This document shows, piece by piece, positions 51,325 through 60,448 of a stretch of 64,000 nt of DNA. The notes under the pieces were generated by a model. It was not told the origin of the DNA. It saw only the letters and a list, made by a program, of their open reading frames with translations, and did no database searches. Source of the stretch: CAYUVF01 sp964448045 (GTDB taxonomy: Bacteria; Bacteroidota; Rhodothermia; Rhodothermales; Salinibacteraceae); the NCBI GenBank assembly GCA_964448045.1, contig CAYUVF010000001.1, forward strand, positions 98,143 through 162,142, read 5' to 3'. A program made the translations under genes and the position numbers. Every line of letters starts with the position of its first letter. Position 1 is the first letter of the stretch.

Positions 51325-54300
51325 TCCAAAATCGGCCGGGATGGAGCCCGGCCCGACGCGGGCTTCCGAAAGTGCAATAGCCGCACGGAAAAGCGGAACG
51401 CTGTAGCGCGCTCGTAGACGGGCGGCATCTCAATCGCTCCCAGGGCCGGAAAAATATCGCGGAAGCGAATGGCCTCTTGCGTCGCCCCGAGCATCGCGCC
51501 GAGAGGCGTCGGCCGGTTCGTAGCGGCGTCCCACAGATGCCGATCGGCAAACCGATAGAACAGGGCATGGCGCGCTCCACCGATCAGGTGATGGCGCACG
51601 CTGCCGCGGTCGGCGGGGTAGATCGTGCCGTCGGTGCGGTCGAGGTAGAGCCCGACCCAGTTCACCCCCGCCTCGTTGAAGCGGCGCGCGGCCAGCGTGT
51701 AGTGAAACGGATCGTGGGTACGGGTTTCGATCAGATCTGCCTCCGCTGTCGCCCAGGTGCGGATCTCGGCGGCGCTGCTGAAGTAGCGATGTTCCACCTC
51801 ATGCTCGTTCCCGTTTGCCCAGTCCTTCATCAGAACCCAGAGATTGGCATAGATCGCCGCGTCGTTGTCATGCGCCTCGAAGTGTAGCTCGTTGCAGTAA
51901 AAGGCCTCCAGCGCGGGCAGGTCGGCCGTCCCCTCTCGCTGAGCGGTCCGTAGGGGCTCGGCGTAGGTCTGGAGCCGCTCGTACGCAGTCGGTTGGAGGG
52001 CCGCCGGCGCGTCGGCGAGGATGATGAGGTGGCCGCCGGGCGCCAGCACCTCGGCACATTCACGGATCAGCGCCCGCTGATCAGCCCGTCTCAACTCGTG
52101 CAGCGCCTTCTTTCCGATGATCAGATCGGCGCGGTCGACGTCGAAGGCGCTCTTCAGCGCATCGGCCAGGCCGGCTCGTCCGGTGATCTCGTGCTGCCGG
52201 ATGGCGTAGCGCGGCCCCATGGCCTCGCTGAGCGCCAGTAGCTGATGGGTGTCCCGATCGATTGCGAGGACGTGCAGATGCGGGCTGCTCGCGATACGGT
52301 TCATCTTTCGCTCGCTGGCCCCTCCCGCCATCAGGTCGATCAGATAGGCCGGCGCGGGCGGAGCCGGCACCGCGTCGTAGATGGTTTCAAGGTAAGCCCG
52401 CTCAGCCTCGCGGAGCCCCGTCCCCAGAAACTGCGACTGCCGCTTAAAGAAGGCCCGGCCAAATGCGCCCAGGTAGCGCGAGCTGAACATCCGCGCGCCG
52501 TGCTCCTGAAAGGTGGTGCGGCGCATCGCGAAGTCCTTGATCTCGGCATGGTGGATGAGCAGCCCTGCGACCGGTGAATCTGCCTCGGGCGCATCGGATG
52601 TCGCCCGCGTGTGAAAATCGAACGTGCAGTCGGTAAAGGTCGCGAACGCGGCGCGGGCCTCGCGCAGGTTAACCTGGCGAAAGCTGCAATCGGTGAAGCG
52701 GGCACCATCGAGCTGCGCGTGGGCCAACACGGCGCCGTCGAAGCGGCACTCCTCGAAGTGCACGTGATTGAGGTCGACGCCTTCGAGGTCGAGGTGCGAG
52801 AAGTCGGGCGAGTGGTGGCGAAACGTGATCTGCGCCCGTACGCGCTCCGGGGCCGTTTGACCGCCGGGATCGAGTGCATCCTGCCGAAGGCGAAGGGCAA
52901 GATGCACAAGGTTGACGGCCCGGAACCGCTCGGCCTCATCAGTGCGGCGGGGCCGGCACGGGGCATCGGCCGGGAGCGTATCGGGCCGCATCTGGACCCG
53001 GTCCAGCTGCTCCCAGATCCGCTCGTACGTCCGCGAGAGCCTCCCGGATGCGCGGGCCTGCTCCCGCAACGCTGCGCTGACGAACATCAGCAGATCCGAG
53101 CTCCACAGGTGGCCGAAGTCGAGTGCTCCGCGCTCGCTCTGCAGCGCATCCGTGATGCCGGGGGTCAGGAAAAAATCGATCAGCGTAAAGTTCTTGAGCC
53201 GCAGCTCGTACGCGCCGTTTACGCGGGCCGGCGGACGCAGAAAATCGGTGCACTCGCGGACCAGCGCCCAGGCTTCGTCGCCGGGCTCGGGAGTATCCAG
53301 CCGTGCGGCCGGCATCACGCAGGCGCCGTCGCGAAGTTGATCGCGGGCGATCTGCGCGAAGGCGTCGCGGATCTGTCGTTCGAGAGCGGGACCGGCATCG
53401 AGGCCGCGCAGGGCGGCCGTGTTCAGCAGGCGCTCGGCCGCGTCTTCGTAAAGCATCGTGAGCAGCGCGTACTCCCCGCAGCGCGCCGCAATCATAAAGT
53501 GGGCAAATTCGGAGGAGGCCTCGGGGGCCGGTGACTGCTGGACTCGAACACCCTGCCGGTAGAACTGCACGAGCAGTGCGAGATAGCGGGCGTTGCGCAG
53601 GTACTCGGCTCGCTCGTGATCGCGGATCTGAGCAACCACGGCCTCGATCTCATCCAGATGCCCCGGTACGCTCTGACTGAGGAACTGCCGGATGGTCGGC
53701 AGGCTCCATCGGGGTGCGAGCCGCACCTCAGCATAGCCGTCCCGGCGGCGCTCGCCGTGCACCTCCCGGAACGCCTCGACCCGGGAGGCGCAGATGAAGC
53801 GACGCGTCTGGGAGAAGAGCCCCTGGACGAGGTGGCGCTGGACGCGCATCCGGTTGAGCTCGTCGAAGCTATCGACCAGGAGCACCACCGACCCGTCCTC
53901 CAACTGTCGCCGAAGTGCGCTACTCAGATGCGCTCGCTCGTCCGTGCTCGTGCGGATGCGTCGCCGGTGCAGCCAGATGGCGGTCAGCGCCTCGACGAGG
54001 GTGTCGGGGGAGGCGTCGTTGAGCCGCTGGATAAGCTCGGGTTGGAGCAGGTGTGGTTGCAAGAGCATCGGGCGAGGCAAGCGGTCGTCGCCGGCATCGG
54101 CCCACGCCAGCATGCGGAAGAAGATGCGGTAGAGCAGCGTGGTCTTGCCCGTCCCCGGCTCGGCCACGATCCAGAGGCGGAGCGGCTGCGACGGCGGCGC
54201 GGCGCTCTCCAGGAGCCGGTTCAACACCTCGGCATCGGCCGGCGCACCGCTGACCTCGTCGCGCACCTCGACCCACCGGGCACAATCGTTCAGATAGGGC

Positions 54301-55433
54301 TCCCAGGGCGCGCTGGACAGTAGCCGCTCCGGCGCATCCGGGGTGGACGGCGCCGTACCCGCGGCCGCCCGGTAGCACTGCAGGGCTTCGCTGTTGACGC
54401 GATCCAGCAGGGCCCCCCACGGGTCAGCGGCTCCCGTGTCAATCAGGGTGTCGAGCGGGGTGAATCCGGCCGTCTCCGCGGCGGCCTCCTCGGGGGCTGC
54501 GGCCTGATGGTGGATCCATTGTGCCTGTTGGGCTTCGATCCGCTGGACGATCTGATGCGTCTGATCGACCCGTTTCGCCGTGTGATTCAGCATGCGCCGG
54601 AGGTGTCCGAGGCGATCCAACGCCTGGACATGACGCGCGTCGGCATTCGCATCGAGGGTCGCGCCGAGCCGCTCCAGATCGGCCTTAACATCGCCGTACA
54701 GCGCCTCAATCGAGGTCTGGATCCGGGCCGATACGTCGTGCTCGGGATGGGCCTGCACCGCCGCAAGGATCTCGCCGAGCATCGTCAGCACGAGCCCGGC
54801 GTACGCCTCGCCGTCTGCTGCCGCGTCGCGCTTGAGCAGCTCCCGCACCGCGCTCGGAAACTGCCGATGCAGCGTCGTCGCCAGCTCAGCGGCGGTCGCT
54901 CGGGTAATCCGGTGTCGGCCCGGCAGGACGGCCGCGATGAGCTGCTGCACCAGCTCCTGCCACGCATCCTCTGTCAGGCCGCCGCCGTGCTCGAACCCGC
55001 GAGCCTGCCCGGCCAGCAGCTCCGAGAGCGCGGGGCCAGCGAGGGCGTCGCCCGGGAGCCGCTGCCAGGCCGCCGCAGCGCCATCGGCCAGCTGTTTGAG
55101 ATGGGCCAGCTGGGGCGAGCCGGCCGCGACCGTTGCCGCCCGGCCGCGACGAAAACGGGCGATGATCTCCGCGATGGCATCTCCGCTCACGCGCACGAGA
55201 TCATGGTTGCGAAGCGGGTCGGCCGGGCGCTGCTGCAGCCGGTCTCCGATCCAGTCGCAGACGATGCTCGCTCCGGCTTCTTGCCCCAGCTTCGAGGTCT
55301 CGCCGACGAGCCGACCCACCACGCCCGAGGCGGCGCCGGCCGCGACCGTCGCCGCACCACCCGTCACCAACACGTCCACCAGGGGTAGCCCCAGCCGGAC
55401 AAACGTAGCGGCCAGCAATCGCGTCTTTGACAT
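51321..55433 (-). CDS. NACHT NTPase fused to pentapeptide repeats and a class I methyltransferase
   Basis: A 1370-residue protein; the start at 55433 (MSKTRLLAATFVRLGL) has the strong ribosome site GGAGGAGGGGG in front, so the upstream ATG at 55484 is not used. Residues 1-400 are helical with a Gly/Ala-rich hydrophobic start and coiled-coil-like parts. The STAND/NACHT core has Walker A EPGTGKTT (Lys430) and Walker B LLVDSFDEL (Asp521). Residues about 877-940 are pentapeptide repeats (SHLDLEGVDLNHVHFEECRF). About 1030-1140 is a Rossmann-type methyltransferase: LIDLMAGGASERKM, VLAIDRD, VLAPGGHLIIL. The last 200 residues belong to it or are extra. No partner is linked except a small divergent ORF. 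It may be a signal-responsive or defence-type protein with methylation as output. Confidence 0.88.
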   Translation of the reverse strand: MSKTRLLAATFVRLGLPLVDVLVTGGAATVAAGAASGVVGRLVGETSKLGQEAGASIVCDWIGDRLQQRPADPLRNHDLVRVSGDAIAEIIARFRRGRAATVAAGSPQLAHLKQLADGAAAAWQRLPGDALAGPALSELLAGQARGFEHGGGLTEDAWQELVQQLIAAVLPGRHRITRATAAELATTLHRQFPSAVRELLKRDAAADGEAYAGLVLTMLGEILAAVQAHPEHDVSARIQTSIEALYGDVKADLERLGATLDANADARHVQALDRLGHLRRMLNHTAKRVDQTHQIVQRIEAQQAQWIHHQAAAPEEAAAETAGFTPLDTLIDTGAADPWGALLDRVNSEALQCYRAAAGTAPSTPDAPERLLSSAPWEPYLNDCARWVEVRDEVSGAPADAEVLNRLLESAAPPSQPLRLWIVAEPGTGKTTLLYRIFFRMLAWADAGDDRLPRPMLLQPHLLQPELIQRLNDASPDTLVEALTAIWLHRRRIRTSTDERAHLSSALRRQLEDGSVVLLVDSFDELNRMRVQRHLVQGLFSQTRRFICASRVEAFREVHGERRRDGYAEVRLAPRWSLPTIRQFLSQSVPGHLDEIEAVVAQIRDHERAEYLRNARYLALLVQFYRQGVRVQQSPAPEASSEFAHFMIAARCGEYALLTMLYEDAAERLLNTAALRGLDAGPALERQIRDAFAQIARDQLRDGACVMPAARLDTPEPGDEAWALVRECTDFLRPPARVNGAYELRLKNFTLIDFFLTPGITDALQSERGALDFGHLWSSDLLMFVSAALREQARASGRLSRTYERIWEQLDRVQMRPDTLPADAPCRPRRTDEAERFRAVNLVHLALRLRQDALDPGGQTAPERVRAQITFRHHSPDFSHLDLEGVDLNHVHFEECRFDGAVLAHAQLDGARFTDCSFRQVNLREARAAFATFTDCTFDFHTRATSDAPEADSPVAGLLIHHAEIKDFAMRRTTFQEHGARMFSSRYLGAFGRAFFKRQSQFLGTGLREAERAYLETIYDAVPAPPAPAYLIDLMAGGASERKMNRIASSPHLHVLAIDRDTHQLLALSEAMGPRYAIRQHEITGRAGLADALKSAFDVDRADLIIGKKALHELRRADQRALIRECAEVLAPGGHLIILADAPAALQPTAYERLQTYAEPLRTAQREGTADLPALEAFYCNELHFEAHDNDAAIYANLWVLMKDWANGNEHEVEHRYFSSAAEIRTWATAEADLIETRTHDPFHYTLAARRFNEAGVNWVGLYLDRTDGTIYPADRGSVRHHLIGGARHALFYRFADRHLWDAATNRPTPLGAMLGATQEAIRFRDIFPALGAIEMPPVYERATAFRFSVRLLHFRKPASGRAPSRPILD

Positions 55434-55718
55434 TCCCCCTCCTCCGTTGCGACCCGGTTTCAGTCCCATTCTGGCATGGATCAATACAAAAGATACGACT
55501 GATCGGTTTGCCGGGCATGCGCCATTTCTGCCGTTTTGGCTTCACCTGGGACGCACCGGGGCCGCGAGGGCATCAGCGCGCATTGTCCCTACGTGTAGGA
55601 AAAGATCGCACACCCGATTCCGCAAATTCCCTACACGAAATCAGAGGAAACGTAAAACCTCAGAACCTACCTTTTGTAAACGATACATGCAGCGTATCTA
55701 TTATTTGTTGGGGAAATT
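55434..55718. promoter_or_regulatory. Divergent promoter region of the NACHT gene and the small ORF
   Basis: A 285-bp gap with lower GC than its flanks. A 12-bp inverted repeat CCTAC-GT-GTAGG is at 55588-55599 and a second copy of its left half (CCCTACACG) at about 55629-55637, which could be regulator sites for both genes. Confidence 0.4.
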
Positions 55719-55970
55719 ATGCCGTATCGGTTTCGCACATTGGATCCCACGAGACAGGCTACTCCCCGCGTGCAGTTGTTGACGGCGGACGAGGTGCGCG
55801 ATGTCGCTCCGCTGGGCGATCAGATTCTGGCGATTTTTGAGCGGGATTCCACCCTGAAGGAGATTTCCCTCTGCTTTGACGACTTCGTCGCGGTCGAGAT
55901 CACCCGGGTGTCGAGTATGAACGGGGCCCCGCGCTACGTGACGAACGGGAGCCCGTCCTCCGTCGCCTGA
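55719..55970 (+). CDS. Small protein divergent from the NACHT gene, unknown function
   Basis: The 83-residue ORF has an AT-rich promoter area and GGGG shortly before its ATG. Its sequence (RVQLLTADEVRDVAPLGDQILAIFERDSTLKEISLCFDDFVAVEITRV) looks like a folded alpha/beta protein with codon use like neighbours. No family recognised. Divergent placement next to a STAND protein makes it a candidate partner or ligand, but this is only context. Confidence 0.55.
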   Translation: MPYRFRTLDPTRQATPRVQLLTADEVRDVAPLGDQILAIFERDSTLKEISLCFDDFVAVEITRVSSMNGAPRYVTNGSPSSVA

Positions 55971-56051
55971 GCACTCCTTGGAATCGTGAAGATATACGGG
56001 GACTGCGTCCCGTCCCACATGCGACGTCGGACCGCTACAAGTCCCCGATCT

Positions 56052-57701
56052 TCAGGTGGGGGGCGTTGACCTCAAAAAGAGCGCTTCGAAGTCGCGGACA
56101 TTCTCGCTCGTGCCTGCGATGACCACGTCGTCGCCGTCGCTCAACTCAAAATCTGCGGGATCGAGACCTGTGAGGGTGTCGTCGCCCCGCACGACAGCGA
56201 GCACCGTGACGCCCGTCCGGGTGTGGACGGCGGCGGCGCTCAACGTTTGCCCCGCCAGATCTCCCGCCGGGAGCTGCACGATCTCGATCTGCGCGCCGAA
56301 CGCGAACACGCGTTCATCATCCAGAATGGTCGAGGCCATCATCCGGCCGCTGACGGTGGCCAGTGACTGCACGTAGTCCGCCCCGGCGCGGTAGAGCTTC
56401 TGCTCGTCCTCCTCCCGGTTAGCACGAACGATGATGTAGACGTCCGGATTCAGCTCTCGCATCACCAGCGTCGCAAAAATCGCCGTCGTATCGTCATCGA
56501 CTGCGATGATGGCGGCCGCGGCCCCGCCGATCCCCGCCGCTTCGAGCACCGCCGGATCGCGCACGTCGCCCACGGTATCGACCGGATCGCGGTCGTCCCG
56601 ATCGAGAATGACGACCCGGGTATTGGTCTCTTCCAGCGCCGACGCCGCGGCCGCTCCGGCCCGCCCATACCCGGCGATGAGCACGGGCTGATGCGCAAAG
56701 CGCCGGATCGTGGAGGCCGCCTCCTCACGCAGGGTCTGGATCTGCTCCGGCGGACCGGCGACCAGCAGGCGCATGCCGCCACGCAGGGGCGTATCGGCCG
56801 TCACCGGACTCATAAAATCACCTCCGGCCCATGCCCCGATCACATCGATGCTGAAGCGCTCGCGCAACCGGGCCGTTCGTACGGTCTGCTCGCTGAGGTC
56901 ACTCCCCGGTTCCACCTTCAACTCGAACAGCTCCACGTGCCCGCCCAGCTCCACGGTCTCCCCGAGGGCTTTCGTCATCACCGTCGGCACTTGCCGCGCG
57001 AGGCTCTCGCCCAGCAGCTGCCGTGGGGACAGCACTTCATCGGCGCCGGCGAGCCGGTGATAGGCCTCCAGCGACGCATCTTCCACCAGCGTCACGACGC
57101 GCACCTCCGCATGGACCTCGCGAGCGGAGAGGGCAATGCTGGCGTTCGTGTCGTCCTCGGCATCGGCCACCAGGCCCGCAGCGACGGCGAGATTCGCCCG
57201 TTCGAGGACCCGCGTCGACTCCGGATCCCCCACGATGACGCTGTACCCGTCCTCGAACAGCGCCCGTGCTCGCTCCCGGTCCGGCTCGATAAGCACGTAG
57301 TCGCGTCCGCGCGAAACAAGTTCAGCGATAAACACCTCTCCGCGCGAGGAATAGGTGCAGATGACGACGTGATCGGTCAGATCGGTATGGGTGGGCGGAT
57401 GCGTCTTGAGCACCTCCCGGAAGAGCGGCACGAGAAAAAGCGGCACGGCCAGAAAGACGAAGGCCACGCCCGTTAGATTCATCGCGAGCACGAGCACGTT
57501 CATCCACGTCGTCGCCCAGGGCGCGTGGCCGCCGAAGCCCGCCGTCGTAATCGACTCGACAACGACCTGGATCGCCTGCACGTACGAGACCGGCACCCCC
57601 TCAACGATGATCATGCTCCACTTGTAGAGTGCAGCGTAGGTCAGCACGACCGCGACGACCGTGGCGACGGCATACGTAATACGTTGGGGCCAGTGGTCCA
57701 T
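56052..57701 (-). CDS. Potassium channel with two RCK (TrkA-N/TrkA-C) units
   Basis: The 549-residue protein has two membrane helices flanking a P-loop (about 30-95), then RCK-type units. The selectivity filter reads TTAGFGGHA, unlike the usual TVGYGD and similar to haloarchaeal channels. The first Rossmann part starts DHVVICTYSSRGEVF, lacking the GxGxxG glycines. The second (PVLIAGYGRAGAAAASAL) has them. TrkA-C-like domains follow each. This arrangement is common in halophiles. It probably mediates nucleotide-regulated K+ flux in osmoadaptation. Confidence 0.9.
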   Translation of the reverse strand: MDHWPQRITYAVATVVAVVLTYAALYKWSMIIVEGVPVSYVQAIQVVVESITTAGFGGHAPWATTWMNVLVLAMNLTGVAFVFLAVPLFLVPLFREVLKTHPPTHTDLTDHVVICTYSSRGEVFIAELVSRGRDYVLIEPDRERARALFEDGYSVIVGDPESTRVLERANLAVAAGLVADAEDDTNASIALSAREVHAEVRVVTLVEDASLEAYHRLAGADEVLSPRQLLGESLARQVPTVMTKALGETVELGGHVELFELKVEPGSDLSEQTVRTARLRERFSIDVIGAWAGGDFMSPVTADTPLRGGMRLLVAGPPEQIQTLREEAASTIRRFAHQPVLIAGYGRAGAAAASALEETNTRVVILDRDDRDPVDTVGDVRDPAVLEAAGIGGAAAAIIAVDDDTTAIFATLVMRELNPDVYIIVRANREEDEQKLYRAGADYVQSLATVSGRMMASTILDDERVFAFGAQIEIVQLPAGDLAGQTLSAAAVHTRTGVTVLAVVRGDDTLTGLDPADFELSDGDDVVIAGTSENVRDFEALFLRSTPPT

Positions 57702-58077
57702 AGCAACAGGGGATACAGAGGCAAGACCAATGCACGGGCTCCGTCATGATACAAGTGCTATCGGACGAGCGCCACCGCCCCGTTTAGATCCCGCATCCAC
57801 CCTGCCCGATAGGACGCGTACCGGATGGATCTATCTCGGCCCGTCGCGCCTCCCCAGGGCTCCAAGCCCATGCCCGAATCGATTCACGACCTGCCGCTCG
57901 CTGCTATCGGACGTGTGGACAATCGAAGTGGAGGCGACGGAGTGACGCCCGGCCGAAGCACCTCGCGCGCCGCGCAGGGCACAATCCGATCGGCGTGCCG
58001 TTGAATGGAATGATATTGGCGCCCGTTGTAAGGCGCTAAAACACCGCCTGCCTCTGTCTCAGAACCACCTGCTGGAT
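57702..58077. other. Divergent intergenic region
   Basis: A 376-bp gap between the K+ channel gene (-) and the matrixin gene (+). No gene or strong structure is seen; both promoters must be here. Confidence 0.35.
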
Positions 58078-59022
58078 ATGACGCGCGCCCGGTTCGCCTT
58101 GATCGGCGGTCTGCTCCTTTTGGGGGTGGGCGCGTTGCTGCTGGATCGCCCGGCATCCGACCGCGACGCCAGCGCTTCGCCGTCGACCTCCGTGTCGGAC
58201 TGCGACCTCCCTCTGACCTACCACGTCGGCACCATCGACGCGCGGTTCGACCTGACCGAAGCAGAACTCGTCCAGGTGATGCAGCGCGTCGGCCGGCTCT
58301 GGTCACGCGCGGCGGGGCAGCCGGTCCTCCGCCATCAGCCCGACGGCGACATCGCCGTCCACCTCAGGTACAGCGACTCACAGCGGCGAGCCGATCAGGA
58401 GCGCCGCATGGGGAATCGGATTGAAGCGCTGCAGGATCAGTACGCCGATCTCGACCGCCGGCACAAGCGCCTATCGGAAACCTTTGACGCCCGGCTGGCC
58501 GCCTACAAACGCCTGCTCGACCGGCATAACGAGGCCGTCGACCGCTTCAATGCGGACGTCACGGCGCTACAGTCGAACGGCGGAATTCCCGCCGATCAGC
58601 GCGAGAGCTTCACCCGGCGCGAGCGGCGCCTTAACCGGATGGCCAAGACGGTCCACCAGAAGCGGCGCGAGGTCGACTCGCTTCGCCAGGCGGTGAATGC
58701 CATGTCGACCGAGGTGAATGCGCTCGCCCAGACCATCAACCAGCGCATCGAAAACTACAACCGGCGCTTCGGGCAGGCGCACGAATTCGACCAGGGCAAA
58801 TACCAGCGGATCGACGGGCAGGAGCGGATCGATGTGTTCCAGTTTAGCAGCCGCGACGAGCTGGCGCTGGTGCTCGCCCACGAGGTCGGGCATGCGCTGG
58901 GGCTTCGCCACCTCGACGACTCCGCCGCCATCATGTACTATCTGATGGATAAGCAAGACATTGGCAACCTTACGCTTACCCCTGCCGACGTAGCCGCCAT
59001 CCAGTCGCGCTGCGGGGCATGA
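58078..59022 (+). CDS. Matrixin-type zinc metalloprotease with coiled-coil insertion
   Basis: The 314-residue protein has an N-terminal anchor or signal (MTRARFALIGGLLLLGVGALLL) and a protease domain split in two. The first part (LTYHVGTIDARFDLTEAEL, WSRAAGQPVLRHQPDGDIAVHLRY) has the matrixin beta strands. Then about 110 residues of coiled coil (ADQERRMGNRIEALQDQYAD to TINQRIENYNRRF) intervene. The zinc motif HEVGHALGLRH and the Met-turn IMYYLMD follow. Coiled coils inside the catalytic domain occur in a known bacterial matrixin subgroup. Confidence 0.88.
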   Translation: MTRARFALIGGLLLLGVGALLLDRPASDRDASASPSTSVSDCDLPLTYHVGTIDARFDLTEAELVQVMQRVGRLWSRAAGQPVLRHQPDGDIAVHLRYSDSQRRADQERRMGNRIEALQDQYADLDRRHKRLSETFDARLAAYKRLLDRHNEAVDRFNADVTALQSNGGIPADQRESFTRRERRLNRMAKTVHQKRREVDSLRQAVNAMSTEVNALAQTINQRIENYNRRFGQAHEFDQGKYQRIDGQERIDVFQFSSRDELALVLAHEVGHALGLRHLDDSAAIMYYLMDKQDIGNLTLTPADVAAIQSRCGA

Positions 59023-59059
59023 CCGCGGCGGGTACCGGTGCCCTTCCGCCTCGAGCTTC

Positions 59060-59290
59060 CTATTTGCGGGTAGAAAAGCGGCTCCGGATAAACGACGACA
59101 GCGACTTAGCCTGCCCATTCACGGGGAGCTGCCCCTGATCCAACTCGGCATAAAACTCCTCGTAGAACGCGGCGATCTGCCGGACGAGGTCGCTCGACTG
59201 AATGGCTGCCTCAATGTCGCGCTGCTCCTCCGGGCTCAAGGAGTGAGGATACCGAACGTAGCGCTCAATCTGTTCTTCCCTGATGGTCAT
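59060..59290 (-). CDS. Small protein of unknown function, anti-sigma-like start
   Basis: The 76-residue product has the sequence REEQIERYVRYPHSLSPEEQRDIEAAI, similar in style to the short N-terminal segments of anti-sigma or zf-HC2-type proteins but without zinc ligands or a membrane helix. It lies downstream of a 336-residue protein gene on the same strand, 147 bp away. No function can be assigned. Confidence 0.6.
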   Translation of the reverse strand: MTIREEQIERYVRYPHSLSPEEQRDIEAAIQSSDLVRQIAAFYEEFYAELDQGQLPVNGQAKSLSSFIRSRFSTRK

Positions 59291-59365
59291 CCGCCAGTAA
59301 TTTCGCCTCGTGTGCCGGCCTGAATCGATTTCGCCCCTGCGGCCGACCTTCCGTGACGCAGGGCG

Positions 59366-59409
59366 ACAGCCCCCAGGGCTGTATGATAAGATAACGATTT
59401 TATAATCGT
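59366..59409. other. Paired hairpins in the gap before the small ORF
   Basis: ACAGCCC-CCA-GGGCTGT at 59366-59382 and ACGATT-TTAT-AATCGT at 59394-59409 are two adjacent perfect stem-loops in the 147-bp gap between the two minus-strand genes. They may separate the expression of the pair. Confidence 0.5.
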
Positions 59410-59437
59410 AGCAGGTCCGGGCAGGTACGGAAACGGC

Positions 59438-60448
59438 TCACCAGGGTTCATCCTTGAGATAGTCCAAGAGCTCGGCGCGGCACTTCTTGGCCATGTATTC
59501 GAAGCGGTTGCGGTGCTCACGCCGGTAGGTCGTCTTGCTGAGGCCGGGCCGGTACACCTGGAGCGCTTCGAAATAGGACTGCGCATCGGTGTCATTGTCG
59601 GCGTACTCGCTGGCCATCACGTCCTGGATTGCCTGCAGGTACTGCTCGAAGAGCCGCGAGTCCACCTTGCCACTGCCCACGTACGAGGCATGCATTTCAT
59701 CTTTGACGCGCCGGGCAGCCCGGGCGATGGCGCGTTCGACCTCGCCGTCCAAAAACGCTGACCGGTCCTCGCCCCCATCGTAGTCCACCGCGTTGAGGCG
59801 AATCAGGGCAGAGCGGATCGCCCGCGCAAGCCGGACGACCGGATAGCCGTTCGCATACCGGTCCCATGTCTGGGCGCACTCAATAAAGCCCGCCACGACC
59901 GTCGGCATCTCGACCAGGCCTTCGATAGAGGCTGTCAAATAGATTTCCAGCAGCTCCGGTGGGGCGAGAGGCTGCGAGGTGAGCGTGCCTTCGCCGTGGG
60001 CAACGAGCCACGTCTCGCCGTTGCGACTCACGAGAGCGCAGGCCGGGTTGGACCGGGCCGCGATCTTCACGTTGCGGATAATCTTGGACAGGTTCGGATC
60101 GGCCTGGCGATACCGGCGAAAGAGCCCGTCGTTGACCTGGCTGAAGATCAACCGGCGCAGCGCGAAGTGCAGTTCCGCATCGTCCAGCTCGTGCCACGAC
60201 ATGGATTGATAGTAGGTCTGGAGCTGTTCGAACTGGCCCTCTTCATTGCGCTCGAACAGGTCCGCAATACAGTCCAGGGCAAGATCATCAATGGATAGAT
60301 CGAAAAATTCAGCTGAGAGACGGCCACAGCGCGCCTTCTTTCGCAGATAGGCCAGCGCAAGCTGATGGCTTTCATTAATGACGTGCTCGACCGCCTCGCG
60401 CCGGGGCTGCCCCGAGAGTAGTGAAGCAATTTGTTGTTTGTACCCCAT
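59438..60448 (-). CDS. Protein of unknown function, possibly remotely sigma-like
   Basis: Start at 60448 (MGYKQQIASLL) is backed by GGAGGA 7 nt upstream; the ORF extends to 60601 without support. The 336-residue protein is almost all helical. Its N-terminal part (HQLALAYLRKKARCG, LSIDDLALDCIADLFERNEEGQFEQLQTYY) and a C-terminal basic helix (SKTTYRREHRNRFEYMAKKCRAELLDYL) recall sigma-70-like regions 2 and 4, but this is a weak impression. It comes before a small anti-sigma-like gene on the same strand. Confidence 0.6.
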   Translation of the reverse strand: MGYKQQIASLLSGQPRREAVEHVINESHQLALAYLRKKARCGRLSAEFFDLSIDDLALDCIADLFERNEEGQFEQLQTYYQSMSWHELDDAELHFALRRLIFSQVNDGLFRRYRQADPNLSKIIRNVKIAARSNPACALVSRNGETWLVAHGEGTLTSQPLAPPELLEIYLTASIEGLVEMPTVVAGFIECAQTWDRYANGYPVVRLARAIRSALIRLNAVDYDGGEDRSAFLDGEVERAIARAARRVKDEMHASYVGSGKVDSRLFEQYLQAIQDVMASEYADNDTDAQSYFEALQVYRPGLSKTTYRREHRNRFEYMAKKCRAELLDYLKDEPW

